NCBI GenBank assembly: GCA_002964805.2
Contig: PUDQ02000010.1
Coordinates: forward strand, 434,001-498,000
Length of the DNA: 64,000 nt
DNA from: Trametes villosa
Taxonomy: Eukaryota; Basidiomycota; Agaricomycetes; Polyporales; Polyporaceae
Direction: 5' to 3'
How positions within the stretch are numbered: the first letter of the stretch is position 1; every line of letters begins with the position of its first letter. Below the pieces are notes generated by a model that had not been told where the DNA came from, searched no databases, and worked only from the letters and a program-made list of their open reading frames with translations. The position numbers were made by a program, and so were the translations under genes. Shown in pieces: positions 11,329 to 20,120 of the stretch.

Positions 11329-12291
11329 GGGACAAAATGTACCATATCATACACTGCATAACATATACACTCTACCTCATGACCATCCTACCCTGTGCGA
11401 GATACTCATGAAGGGACGTGCCGGAGCGTGTCGTGCGGGGTCGTGTCTGGGCGCCTATTACCAAGGCAAGTGTCGTGCAGCTACGTCTGGTAGCACCCCG
11501 AGATCTGCTCTGCAGTACAATTTTTTACTGAATTTAGAAGCAGAAACCTACTGGGAGACTGCTGGTAACACTGTCTAAGCTTGCTAATTTATGCCTGAGA
11601 TGTTATGGGCGGTTTATTGAGGGCACCCCAGTCTGGACTCTGGGCGCCTACATCGACGTGAGCAAGAGAACGCGAGTAGGGGAGGAGCTCGAGCGCACCT
11701 GCGGGCAGTCTGGGATGCGTGGAGCGAGCGTGTCAGGGTGTTTGGTATTTTGCAGCGTGTCGAAGCATGCTGAGGCGTCCCGAAGCGCGGCATGGCAGCT
11801 GGCAGCACATGGTGGCGGGTGTTGTTGGGGCTGGGTGGTGTGCAGCTACTTGAGGCTATGGCAGCTCGAGATGCGCTCTGCAATACAGAATTTAGCTAGA
11901 TTCGGGAGCAGGAACATACTGGGAAGTCGCTAGTAGCATTGACCGAGCTTGCTGATTTATGCCTCAACAGTTACGAGCCATTCCTTCGACTCCTCGGTTT
12001 GGGCGCTTAAATCGAGACGAGCGCGATGGGGTGTCGAGGCATGGCGCAGAGGGTGTCGTATCATGGCGGGTCGGGGCGTGTCGTGGCAGTTCGGGTCTGT
12101 ACTGGCTGGGCTTGAGTTGCCATGGGGGAGGCTGTGCTGTAGACTGTAGGACCAGGTTCGTTTGCCAGCGCTAAGAGGGACGACAGTGGTGGATGGCAAG
12201 AGAGAGACAGTGACCGCGCCAGCGAGAGCGGCGGTGACCAGGGCGTGACGACGCGCCCGCGCGCGCTGCCTGGGCGGGCGCCCTAACCCTA
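11329..12291. repeat. Non-coding stretch with a diverged 368-bp tandem duplication
   Basis: Sequence near 11470-11605 (GCAGCTAC, GAGATCTGCTCTGCAGTACA, TTGCTAATTTATGCCT) returns at about 11838-11973 with the same order and spacing (GCAGCTAC, GAGATGCGCTCTGCAATACA, TTGCTGATTTATGCCT), offset 368 bp. The copies are diverged. No gene is supported. A CCCTAACCCTA motif (two telomere-like units) sits at 12281-12291, directly against the next element. Confidence 0.5.
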
Positions 12292-13371
12292 GGGTGGGGG
12301 TCACCGACGCGGGCGCTTGTCCCACTCGCGCGGTGACACAGGCGCCCGGTCACTCGAATCCGCCTGAGAACCCGCTGCCTTTGCGGCCGAGTGTCCACTC
12401 CGAGCGTCGTTTGGTCGAGAGGTTGTGGGTGACGAGGTGCCGGAAGCTAGACTCCGAGTGTAGATGGTTGTTGTAGAACGTGGCAGAGAGGGCGGCAGAC
12501 GGCTTGTGCTCCCATACGACGTTCAGTATACGAAAGTCGGAGGAATGCGATGTCTCCACCAATTGCGGGCGCGGGATGGTGATAGAGAGAACGTACACGG
12601 GCGCCCACGCGTCGTCGTTGAGTGAGACCGCGCCAAGGCCTGACAGCATCCCCGGGAACTCGCTCAACAACGCCCGCTTTCGGGCATGCCGAGAGCTGAG
12701 CGAAGCCTTGCGAAGGTCCTCGTGTGTCCAGTTCACCCAGTCACAAAGATGGCATTCTTGCAGAATCAAGTCTACCTGGTTTTGCACAAGGGCCTTTATC
12801 GCGAGTGGAACGAGCATGGACCCCAGGTTGACGGGGGACTGCCACCTCCAGCTCCAGAGCGTATTGGGGACGATGGACATGCAATGTTATCCCTGCGCTG
12901 GTGAGGGAGAAATGCGCGATCAGCGCATAGTTCACCGTAGATGCCTCAGGGGACTGTCGGCACGAGCTTTGGGTGAGGTAAAGGAGGTATAAGAAGCCGA
13001 ACGTGGGAGATGGCCGAAGAAGAGGAACATGGCAGGGGACGTGGTCACATTTGAGGGCTACCGCGCCGGGCACCTGCTCCCTTAGCCGACGTTCTAACTG
13101 ACCGCAGTGTCGCACGGTCACGTTCTTCGGTGAATACGCGTAGTTTTTCGCACAACACCTGTCTGCACGGAGCGCTGCCCTCGGTCCAACGTCCGATAAG
13201 TAGGGTATGTAATGGCTTGAGATGAAAGGAATAATGTGTGGAATCTGGGACTATGATGCCTGTCCAACCCGACAGGGTATGGGAGCGCTACGTTCTCAGG
13301 CGGATTCGAGTGACCGGGCGCCTGCGTCACCGCGCGAGTGGGACAAGCGCCCGCGTCGGTGACCCCCACCC
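12292..13371. mobile_element. DNA transposon with 80-bp terminal inverted repeats and TA flanks
   Basis: The left end 12292-12371 (starting GGGTGGGGGTCACCGACGCG) and the right end 13292-13371 are reverse complements, with a single mismatch in about 80 bp. TA flanks both ends (12290-12291 and 13372-13373), consistent with a TA target-site duplication as in Tc1/mariner-like elements. The inside holds a 176-aa minus-strand ORF but no recognisable transposase, so the element is probably non-autonomous. The near identity of the ends points to a recent insertion. Confidence 0.75.
12350..12880 (-). CDS. Hypothetical ORF inside the TIR element
   Basis: A 176-aa reading frame starts at MSIVPNTLWSWRWQSPVNLG and ends inside the left inverted repeat (GRKGSGFSGGFE, stop at 12350). 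No family is recognised, and no transposase acidic triad is evident. A further minus-strand ORF of 126 aa lies upstream (12741-13121) and could join through a GTGAAC..GCAG intron, but the frames do not meet cleanly. Its location makes it either cargo of the element or a chance ORF. Confidence 0.3.
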   Translation of the reverse strand: MSIVPNTLWSWRWQSPVNLGSMLVPLAIKALVQNQVDLILQECHLCDWVNWTHEDLRKASLSSRHARKRALLSEFPGMLSGLGAVSLNDDAWAPVYVLSITIPRPQLVETSHSSDFRILNVVWEHKPSAALSATFYNNHLHSESSFRHLVTHNLSTKRRSEWTLGRKGSGFSGGFE

Positions 13372-13608
13372 TACACTGCCAGACAAGTGCCCGTGGATTT
13401 CCAGGGTTTTTGTGGCTGTAGATTTCCCTGGATTTCCTGGGAATCTCCTGCGGAATTCAGGTGGTCAACAACGCCTGGGGGATTCCACCGGTTGGCTGAC
13501 TCGCCGTTGTGACGTGATTATATTTCCTGATTAGGCCAACCTCGACGAGCACGTCGGGCACGTCGTGCAGCACAGCGACCCCGTAAAAACAGCCCCTCGA
13601 AGCGAATA

Positions 13609-13864
13609 TGTTAGAACCTAGACACGGGTCAGGGACGACTCAGCGGATGGATAACCGACTGTATAAGCTGTACCTAGACACGGGTCAGGGACGACTACCG
13701 TGATACATGAGTATGGGTACAGTACGGGATGTAGCGCGGGGGAACGTACCTCAGCGGATGGATAACCGACTGAGGTACGATGAAGCGGGGGAGGGGGATA
13801 TATATACGGGCGCCTATCTCGTGTGCGTTGTCCCGAGTAGCACCCGGAACGCCATGCTCGAACA
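13609..13864 (-). repeat. Copia 3' LTR
   Basis: This 256-bp repeat is bounded by TG..CA and matches 19526-19781 at 255 of 256 positions by eye. It contains an internal direct repeat: CTAGACACGGGTCAGGGACG occurs twice (about 13618 and 13675), and GCGGATGGATAACCGACTG occurs twice. Confidence 0.95.
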
Positions 13865-14110
13865 CTCCTCCTCGACGAGGAGACAACGCGAAGGGGAGGA
13901 GAAGGCGCACGAAAAAGCGAGAGTGGGGGCGTAGCTATGAAGTGTGGCAGACGTGTGTAGCGTGAAGATGAAGAAGCGAAAACGGAGAAGACGGAAGCAA
14001 GAAAAACAAGCAACGAGACAGAAACCAGAACTCCTCCTCGACGGAGAGACCACGGGAAAACTCCTCCTCGCTCCGAAGACTCCTCCTGGCGACGAAGACT
14101 CCTCCTTGCG
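13865..14110 (-). promoter_or_regulatory. Copia 3' untranslated region with repeated polypurine tracts
   Basis: On the element's coding strand, AGGAGGAG directly abuts the 3' LTR (13865-13872), where a polypurine tract for plus-strand priming is expected. Four further AGGAGGAGT-like copies occur between about 14032 and 14107. Which one is used cannot be told from sequence; the LTR-adjacent copy is the natural candidate. Confidence 0.6.
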
Positions 14111-17100
14111 CTAGCGAAGGCCGAGGCAGCCGCGGAACATGGCGAACTTGGGGCCTGGCAAGGGCTTGGTGAAGATGTCGGCGACATTGTCGTCAGTAGG
14201 GAGCCAGTGGACGTGAAGCTGGTCGGAGGTAACGTAGTCGCGAAGGATATGGTATTTGATGTCGATATGCTTAGTACGGTTGTGATGAGAGGGATCGCCG
14301 GACAGGGTGATCGCGCCGTTGTTGTCGACTGCCAGGGGGGTAGGGCGGGTCTGGCCGTGGCCAATCGCGAGCAGGACGGAGCGGAGCCAGATGCCCTCCT
14401 TGCTAGCCTCAGAAGCAGCGATGTATTCGGCTTCGGTGGTCGAGTCGGACGCGGAGCCTTGCTTGCGTGCAGCCCAAGAGACCATCCCAGAACCCAGAGA
14501 CCAGCAGTATCCGCCGACAGAGCGGCGAGTGTCCAGGCAGCACGCGTGGTTGGAATCAGTGTAGCCGAGCAAGAAGGCCGGGCGGTCGCCGCCGAGATGG
14601 AGAGCCAGATCGCGAGTACCCTTCAGATAGCGAACGACGCGTTTCGCAGCCTCCCAGTGAGCGCGGCCGTAGCAATCCAGGAACTGAGAGAGCTGCTGGA
14701 CCGCGAAGGCGATATCGGGACGGGAGCCGACGGCGACATAGTTCAGGCTGCCCACGAGCGCGCGATAGGGCCAAGAGCGAGCGGCGAGCTTCTCGTCATC
14801 CGTCCGAGGCGAATGTTCGCGACGGGAGAGGTTGCAGTCGGTCTCGAGGGGAGTGACGACGGGGTGAGCGTCGGCGAGGCCGAATTGCGTGACGATGCGG
14901 TCGATGAGGGCGGTTTGGGAGATGCGCGCGAGGCGACGGGTGCGGTCGCGTTCGATAGCGATGCCGATGCAGAAGCGAGCTTCGCCGAGATCGGAGATGG
15001 TCCAGACACGACGCAGATCGGTCTTGAAGTCGGCGGCGGTGGCAGGGGAGCTGGCAATGGCGAGGAAGTCGTCGACGTGGACACCCGTGATGACGGTACC
15101 GGCGGCGGTTGTACGATGGTAAAGACAGTACTCACTGGGGACGCGTTCGAACCCGACGGACAGGAGGTGATCGTTCATCGTCTTGTTCCAGGTGCGGCCG
15201 CCTTGCGGCATGCCGTACAGGCCCTTACGGAGCTCCCAGACCCAGTCCTCGCGGCCGGCGACCTCGAACCCAGCGGGCTGCTCCATGTAGCAGACTTCGT
15301 TCTCAGGGAGTGAGCCATAGAGGAACGCAGTCTTCACGTCAACCTGGTGCAAGTCCCAGTCGAGAGCGGCAGCAAGATGGATGAGGATGCGGAAAGACTC
15401 GAGACGCATAGTCGGAGAGGTGGTGCTGTAGTAGTCCTGGCCCCAGACAGCCTCGTAGCCCTTGCATACCCAGCGCGCCTTGAAGCGGACGGGATTGCCG
15501 TGCTCATCGCGTTTCAAGCGGAAAACAGGCTTGCCGTGCATGATGCGACGGTGGCCGGGGACGTCAGAGCGAGGAATGAGATTGTACACACCCAAGTCCT
15601 TGATAGAGGTAAACTCCTCTTCAAGCGCAGTGCGCCACTGGGCAGCGAAGGGACTGGCCAAGGCGTCGCGGAGGGACGTGGGATCTCCGTCGTACGAACT
15701 GTCGAGTTGAAGGGTTGCGGCGAGGGCTAGGTCGAGCTCGGTGTAGTTAGCCAGGTCAGCCTCAACGCGGGCATCGCGACGCGCGACGCGGTCAGCTTCG
15801 ACACGAGCAGCGCTCACCCGGCACTCAGCGACAGCGCGCTCAAGGGCGGAGACCCAAGGGAGGTTGTCGGCGGCGGCGCGGCGTTCAGAGGGGAGACGCG
15901 CGCGAGCAGGGCGAGAGGACTCGTCGGGAGCGGCAGCAGGGGCGGCGTCGGCGACAGTCGACACGGTCACGTGCGGGGCGGGGGGCGCGTCAGGCGCCAG
16001 AGAAGGCGCAGGCGCGGCGGGCGGCGCAGGGGGAAGAAGAGACGCAGGAACAGGCGGCGCGGTGTGGGGAATGGAAGGGGTAAAAGCCGGATCCTCGGGC
16101 CAGTCGGCGACAAGGTCGGGAGAAGGGGGAGAAGAGGGAGAAGAAGAGGACGGGGCCGCAGAAGGCGGAGAAACGGAGGGGGAGGAAGGGGGCGACGCGG
16201 GAGGCGCGGCGGGCGATTCGTGGGATTCAATAAAAGAGACGTGGAAAGAAGATATAACGCGATGGGTGGGACGGTGGTAAAGACGGTAGGTTTTGGAGTT
16301 AGGACCGTAACCAATAAGGACGCATTCAAAAGAGCGAGCACGAAGTTTAGGGTTGTGCGTATTAATATGAACAAAAGCGCGAGCGCCGATCTCGCGAAGA
16401 TGGGTAAGGGAGGGAGGACGACCGTACCAGGCTTCGTAGGGAGTCATACCACGAGGAAGAGACGCGGACGGCGTACGGTTGGAGAGGTAACACGCGGTGA
16501 CGTAGAACTCGTCCCAGCGGTTCTCCGGGACGTTCGCGGCGAAGCGCATAGCGCGAGACTTCCCGAGGTAGGTGCGATGGACGCGCTCGACCTTGCCGTT
16601 GTGAGCGGAGGTATCGGGAGCGGTGTACACGAACTCGATGCCGAGCTCGTCGCAGACAGCGGATATCTCCTTAGTAGCGCACTCGCCGTTGTCGGTCACG
16701 ATGCGGCGAACGGGACACCCCTCGGCGCGGCGCGCGATGAGGAAGACGCGAAGACGACCAGAGCAGTCGCCCTTGGAGCGGACGGGAATCGCCCAGCCGC
16801 GCGAAGAGTAATCGTCTATAATGTCCAGCGAGCAGATGTTGCCGCTGGCGGATCGAGTACACTGGTCGCCCGTAGCGTCTATGAAGAACACACCACCCCG
16901 CTCCTTGCTCCGTTCACCCTCCCGGACCTGGGGGACGCTAGAGCGCGTCTGCTTGCCCAAAATGCAATGGTCACATTTGGAAGGGAGGAGGGAGAGATTG
17001 ACAGGCGTACCGGCGGCGCGGAGCTGCGAGGCGACGGTGTAGGTGGAGCGGTAGTTGGCATGACCGAGACGGCGGTGCCAGGTTTCGAGCGTGGGGACGC

Positions 17101-18787
17101 GAGAGACGGCGAGGGCAGAGTCGACAGAGGGAGAGGGACCAGAGAGAGAGTAGAGGCCCTTGCCAACCCGAGTACCAGTGAAGAAGACCGCACCGCTGCG
17201 GTGGCGGAGAGACACGCCGGAGGCGTCGAAGCCCACAGTGTAACCATGAGGGCCGTCGCAGAGGGCGCGCACGGAGATCAGGCGCACAGACGCGGCGGGA
17301 ACGTGGAGGGCGTTCTCCAAGACAAGGTGTTTGCCGCGGCCGATAGACAGGCAAATCTTCCCGATGCCGGTGGCATAGATGACGCTGCCATTAACGCCGC
17401 GAATGCCGCAAGGAGCGATAGGAACGAGCTCCGAGAAGTCCGCGGCGACGGGGCTGAGGTGCGTCGACGCGCCGGAGTCGAACAGGAAAGGCTCGACGTC
17501 GGCAGAGCTAGCAGCGTAAGCGGAGTCCCAGTTCACAGAGAAAGAGAACGGGCCGGCGAGCGCGGCGTAGGCCTCATAGGCAGAGTCGCCGTGAGCGTCG
17601 AGAGCATCGAGCCAAGCCATGGGAAGATCGTCGGACGGCAGTGGGGACGGGACGTCGTCAGGGGCCTCAACGATAGAAGCAGCGGCGTGAGCGACGTCGG
17701 GAGCGGGGTCAGCGGCGGGCGCGACGGTCAAGAAGTAGGCTTTGCCAGACGCGTCAACGAACTTCTGCGTACCAGGCGCGGCGGACGCAGAAGCGCCGCC
17801 AGAACGGCCACCGCGCCGCTGTTCGCGACGGGCGGCGCGACGCGCGTCGACCTCGGCGCGTTTCCCGACCATGGGGCCGCCCGGCTGCCAGCAGTCCTCA
17901 GTGGAGTGAGTATCGCGTTTACAGTTGCTGCAGTGCTTGGGGACGCGCGCGCCGGGGCGGTGAGGCTGCGCGGAGAGCGCGGAGTCCGTGGTGAGCCCAG
18001 ACGAAGAGCTGTCGGCGCGAAGAGACTGCTCCAGTTCGATGCGCTTGATGATGTCCGCAACCTTATAGGGAGAGGCGGCGGTCGCGCGAGAGAAAGCGTC
18101 GGCGACGTGGCGCTGCAGGTCAGGGAAAGAGTCGCGCATCATATGCAGGAGCGCGACTTGCGCGAGAGAATCGGCGTCGAGATTGCCCATGTTGATGATC
18201 TGGCGACAGAGCGTAACGCATTGGTGCGCCTGGGGGACGAGCGGCTTCGCAGCGTCGAAACTGCCCTTGAGCAGGTCGCGCAACAGGAGGACCTGTGCGT
18301 GGGGGCCGCGGTTGAGATGCCGGTCGTACAAGAAAGACCAGAGCTTCGATGCGAGCCGAATGTCGCCGAGATGCTCGCGTTCGTCGTCCGAGCACTGGAG
18401 GCGCAAGAAGGCGAAGACGTGATGGTTGTTGCGAGTCCAGGCGGCGCTCGCGGCGCGCGTGACGGGATCGGGACGGACGTACGTGGGTTCCAGATACTCC
18501 TCCAGGTCGCCGCAGACGGACAGGATGTCGCGGACGCGGCGGGACCACGCGCGATAGTTGCCGACGGTGAGGTCGAGCAGATCGGCGGTGTCGAACTTGT
18601 GCAGGAGGTTGGGCGGGACCTGAGTCCGGACGATCGGGTCGGGGTCGACCGGGACAACGGTAACCGACGTCACCGGGGAAGCGGCAGCTGCCGATGCGGG
18701 GGTGGCGGTGACGGTGTCGAGGTCGGTGTCGATCGCGGAAGAGAGCGCGTCGGCCATGTCGGACGAGGTGACGGAAGAGGGGGACAT
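14111..18787 (-). CDS. Copia Gag-Pol polyprotein
   Basis: A single frame of about 1558 aa starts at ATG 18787 (MSPSSVTSSDMADALSSAID) and stops at 14111. The frame is open a little further upstream but without an ATG. In order it shows a Gag UBN2-like region and a CCHC zinc knuckle (CSNCKRDTHSTEDC). The protease motif is FLFDSGASTHLSP. A GAG-pre-integrase zinc module (HRRLGH..CDHCILGK) follows, then integrase D-D-E residues (DIIDDYS, TDNGE, NGKVERVHR). Reverse transcriptase motifs are VDVKTAFLYGSL and VHVDDFL, where HVDD replaces the usual YVDD. RNase H reads GYTDSNHACCLDTRRSVGGY, with DSTTEAEYIA further on and KHIDIKYHILRD near the end. All domains of a Pseudoviridae polyprotein are present without stop or frameshift, in the Ty1/copia order with integrase before RT. 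The likely role is self-propagation through cytoplasmic particles. Confidence 0.95.
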   Translation of the reverse strand: MSPSSVTSSDMADALSSAIDTDLDTVTATPASAAAASPVTSVTVVPVDPDPIVRTQVPPNLLHKFDTADLLDLTVGNYRAWSRRVRDILSVCGDLEEYLEPTYVRPDPVTRAASAAWTRNNHHVFAFLRLQCSDDEREHLGDIRLASKLWSFLYDRHLNRGPHAQVLLLRDLLKGSFDAAKPLVPQAHQCVTLCRQIINMGNLDADSLAQVALLHMMRDSFPDLQRHVADAFSRATAASPYKVADIIKRIELEQSLRADSSSSGLTTDSALSAQPHRPGARVPKHCSNCKRDTHSTEDCWQPGGPMVGKRAEVDARRAARREQRRGGRSGGASASAAPGTQKFVDASGKAYFLTVAPAADPAPDVAHAAASIVEAPDDVPSPLPSDDLPMAWLDALDAHGDSAYEAYAALAGPFSFSVNWDSAYAASSADVEPFLFDSGASTHLSPVAADFSELVPIAPCGIRGVNGSVIYATGIGKICLSIGRGKHLVLENALHVPAASVRLISVRALCDGPHGYTVGFDASGVSLRHRSGAVFFTGTRVGKGLYSLSGPSPSVDSALAVSRVPTLETWHRRLGHANYRSTYTVASQLRAAGTPVNLSLLPSKCDHCILGKQTRSSVPQVREGERSKERGGVFFIDATGDQCTRSASGNICSLDIIDDYSSRGWAIPVRSKGDCSGRLRVFLIARRAEGCPVRRIVTDNGECATKEISAVCDELGIEFVYTAPDTSAHNGKVERVHRTYLGKSRAMRFAANVPENRWDEFYVTACYLSNRTPSASLPRGMTPYEAWYGRPPSLTHLREIGARAFVHINTHNPKLRARSFECVLIGYGPNSKTYRLYHRPTHRVISSFHVSFIESHESPAAPPASPPSSPSVSPPSAAPSSSSPSSPPSPDLVADWPEDPAFTPSIPHTAPPVPASLLPPAPPAAPAPSLAPDAPPAPHVTVSTVADAAPAAAPDESSRPARARLPSERRAAADNLPWVSALERAVAECRVSAARVEADRVARRDARVEADLANYTELDLALAATLQLDSSYDGDPTSLRDALASPFAAQWRTALEEEFTSIKDLGVYNLIPRSDVPGHRRIMHGKPVFRLKRDEHGNPVRFKARWVCKGYEAVWGQDYYSTTSPTMRLESFRILIHLAAALDWDLHQVDVKTAFLYGSLPENEVCYMEQPAGFEVAGREDWVWELRKGLYGMPQGGRTWNKTMNDHLLSVGFERVPSEYCLYHRTTAAGTVITGVHVDDFLAIASSPATAADFKTDLRRVWTISDLGEARFCIGIAIERDRTRRLARISQTALIDRIVTQFGLADAHPVVTPLETDCNLSRREHSPRTDDEKLAARSWPYRALVGSLNYVAVGSRPDIAFAVQQLSQFLDCYGRAHWEAAKRVVRYLKGTRDLALHLGGDRPAFLLGYTDSNHACCLDTRRSVGGYCWSLGSGMVSWAARKQGSASDSTTEAEYIAASEASKEGIWLRSVLLAIGHGQTRPTPLAVDNNGAITLSGDPSHHNRTKHIDIKYHILRDYVTSDQLHVHWLPTDDNVADIFTKPLPGPKFAMFRGCLGLR

Positions 18788-18896
18788 GTTGAGAATGTGA
18801 AGAGGAAGAAAACGAACCGTCCGTCGCGAGAGGGGGGGAAAACGCGCAGAGCGCGAAGGAAACAGACGAAAGAGAGGGCAACGAGGGGGGTGGAAG

Positions 18897-19416
18897 TAAG
18901 GCTGCACATAGGTTCAGGTCACTGCATAGGTCGACCTGATCTGACCCGCAAATTGACCTGTAGGTTCAGGTCAACTAGGTTCAGGTACCTAGATGGCAGA
19001 TCAACTCCAGCTCTGGATCAAGGCTTGTGATCCAGTTAATTGACCTACATGATCTGTTTGTAGGATAAATTCACTCGCTTGACCTCAAATGAAGGTGCAA
19101 AATTATAATATCTGGCCTCAAAAGTTGTAAATCTCAAGGCATGTGGGTTGGTGGTATGCACCCAAGCTATATACAGACTCTATTGTACTGTCATAATATG
19201 TTTAGACATTGTATGAGACCTATTATGACCCAAATTTGGTACAGCATACACAAAACAGACCATGAATAGGTCAACCTGTAGGTACTAGGTACAGATCACT
19301 AGGTCACAGGTACCTAGAAGGCAGATCAACCCCAGTTCCAGATCATAGCTCATGATCTCCCATTACCTATAGGTACAGATCCAGATCACCTACGGATCGA
19401 CCTATGTGCAGCCTTA
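18897..19416. mobile_element. hAT-like MITE nested in the copia leader
   Basis: A 520-bp insertion has 17-bp terminal inverted repeats: TAAGGCTGCACATAGGT (18897-18913) and ACCTATGTGCAGCCTTA (19400-19416). An exact 8-bp duplication, GGTGGAAG, flanks it (18889-18896 and 19417-19424). An 8-bp duplication plus short TIRs is the signature of the hAT superfamily. There is no transposase ORF. The interior is AT-richer than its surroundings and carries many subterminal AGGTTCAGGTC / GACCTATAGGT-type repeats in both orientations, as is usual for transposase-binding ends. Confidence 0.88.
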
Positions 19417-19514
19417 GGTGGAAGCGTAGAAAGTGGAATGCACACGTCTGTGGGTGCGGGTTCACACGAGCGTCGCGTGCTAGGTTGGCGGATCCACGGG
19501 AGATCAGGCCAAAA

Positions 19515-19525
19515 GGCTCATAACC
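19515..19525 (-). promoter_or_regulatory. Copia primer-binding site (internal initiator tRNA-Met type)
   Basis: Directly after the 5' LTR the element strand reads GGTTATGAGCC. This is complementary to GGCTCATAACC, the anticodon-loop region of eukaryotic initiator tRNA-Met. Drosophila copia is known to prime from a half-molecule of this tRNA rather than from its 3' end. Confidence 0.75.
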
Positions 19526-19781
19526 TGTTAGAACCTAGACACGGGTCAGGGACGACTCAGCGGATGGATAACCGACTGTATAAGCTGTACCTAGACACGG
19601 GTCAGGGACGACTACCGTGATACATGAGTATGGGTACAGTACGGGATGTAGCGCGGGGGAACGTACCTCAGCGGATGGATAACCGACTGAGGTACGATGA
19701 AGCGGGGGAGGGGGATATATATACGGGCGCCTATCTCGCGTGCGTTGTCCCGAGTAGCACCCGGAACGCCATGCTCGAACA
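19526..19781 (-). repeat. Copia 5' LTR
   Basis: This 256-bp repeat runs TG..CA and is nearly identical to 13609-13864. Transcription would start in this copy and run leftward. A TATATATA stretch is present near 19716. Confidence 0.95.
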
Positions 19782-20004
19782 GAATAGGGTATATAGACGA
19801 CAGATGCAATTGATATCGAGCCTTGTCGAGAGGTATTTTACACAGGATGCTACAATACAGTAGCTACGCCGTCCAGCTGTTGGCAATACCAGTGCAGTTG
19901 GACGTGGCACCAAGCCGACCCCAAGTGCACTACATGGATATTTTGGACATCAGCGTACGTACCTTTTGCCCTTTAAGTCGGCATCGCAGTGCTCCATGGC
20001 CACA
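19782..20004. other. Short spacer between the copia and gypsy elements
   Basis: Starts with the right copy of the copia target duplication (GAATA). No gene or repeat recognised. Confidence 0.4.
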
Positions 20005-20118
20005 TGTAACGACCCTCCGTGGTCGTTACGGGTTATTGCAGGACATAGCGCTAGTTGCGCTATGTCGCGAGATGTACCTAGCGCTAGTTGCGCTAGGATA
20101 AGATACCGCGTAGATACA
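20005..20118 (+). repeat. Gypsy 5' LTR (short, possibly truncated)
   Basis: Matches 30450-30564 along its length. It is made of three successive hairpins: AACGAC/GTCGTT (20008-20027), GACATAGCG/CGCTATGTC (20042-20066) and CCTAGCG/CGCTAGG (around 20078-20098). The sequence after 20118 differs from that after the right copy. Confidence 0.7.
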
Positions 20119-20120
20119 GC

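Larger units (their letters stand above)
13609..19781 (-). mobile_element. Complete Ty1/copia LTR retrotransposon
   Basis: Two 256-bp LTRs (13609-13864 and 19526-19781) begin TG and end CA and differ at a single base (T versus C near 13831/19748). The element is flanked by an exact 5-bp target-site duplication, GAATA (13604-13608 and 19782-19786). Between them lie an uninterrupted gag-pol ORF on the minus strand, a primer-binding site adjacent to the right-hand (5') LTR and a purine tract adjacent to the left-hand (3') LTR. All parts needed for autonomous transposition are visible. The near-identical LTRs imply a very recent insertion. Confidence 0.95.

Noticed and set aside
14207..15313. Plus-strand 368-codon ORF
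   Set aside because: It lies opposite the RT/RNase H part of the copia gene and has no recognisable motif; a shadow frame.
18785..18907. Upstream extension of the copia gag-pol frame
   Set aside because: The frame is open back into the MITE, but begins at a GTG with no ATG. The extra 40 residues partly derive from the MITE, so the ATG at 18787 was chosen.
15971..19030. Plus-strand ORF of 1019 codons antisense to the copia polyprotein
   Set aside because: Its Arg/Gly/Glu-rich composition is what the reverse strand of a GC-rich coding frame gives. The minus strand carries all the retroelement motifs, and the plus frame has none.
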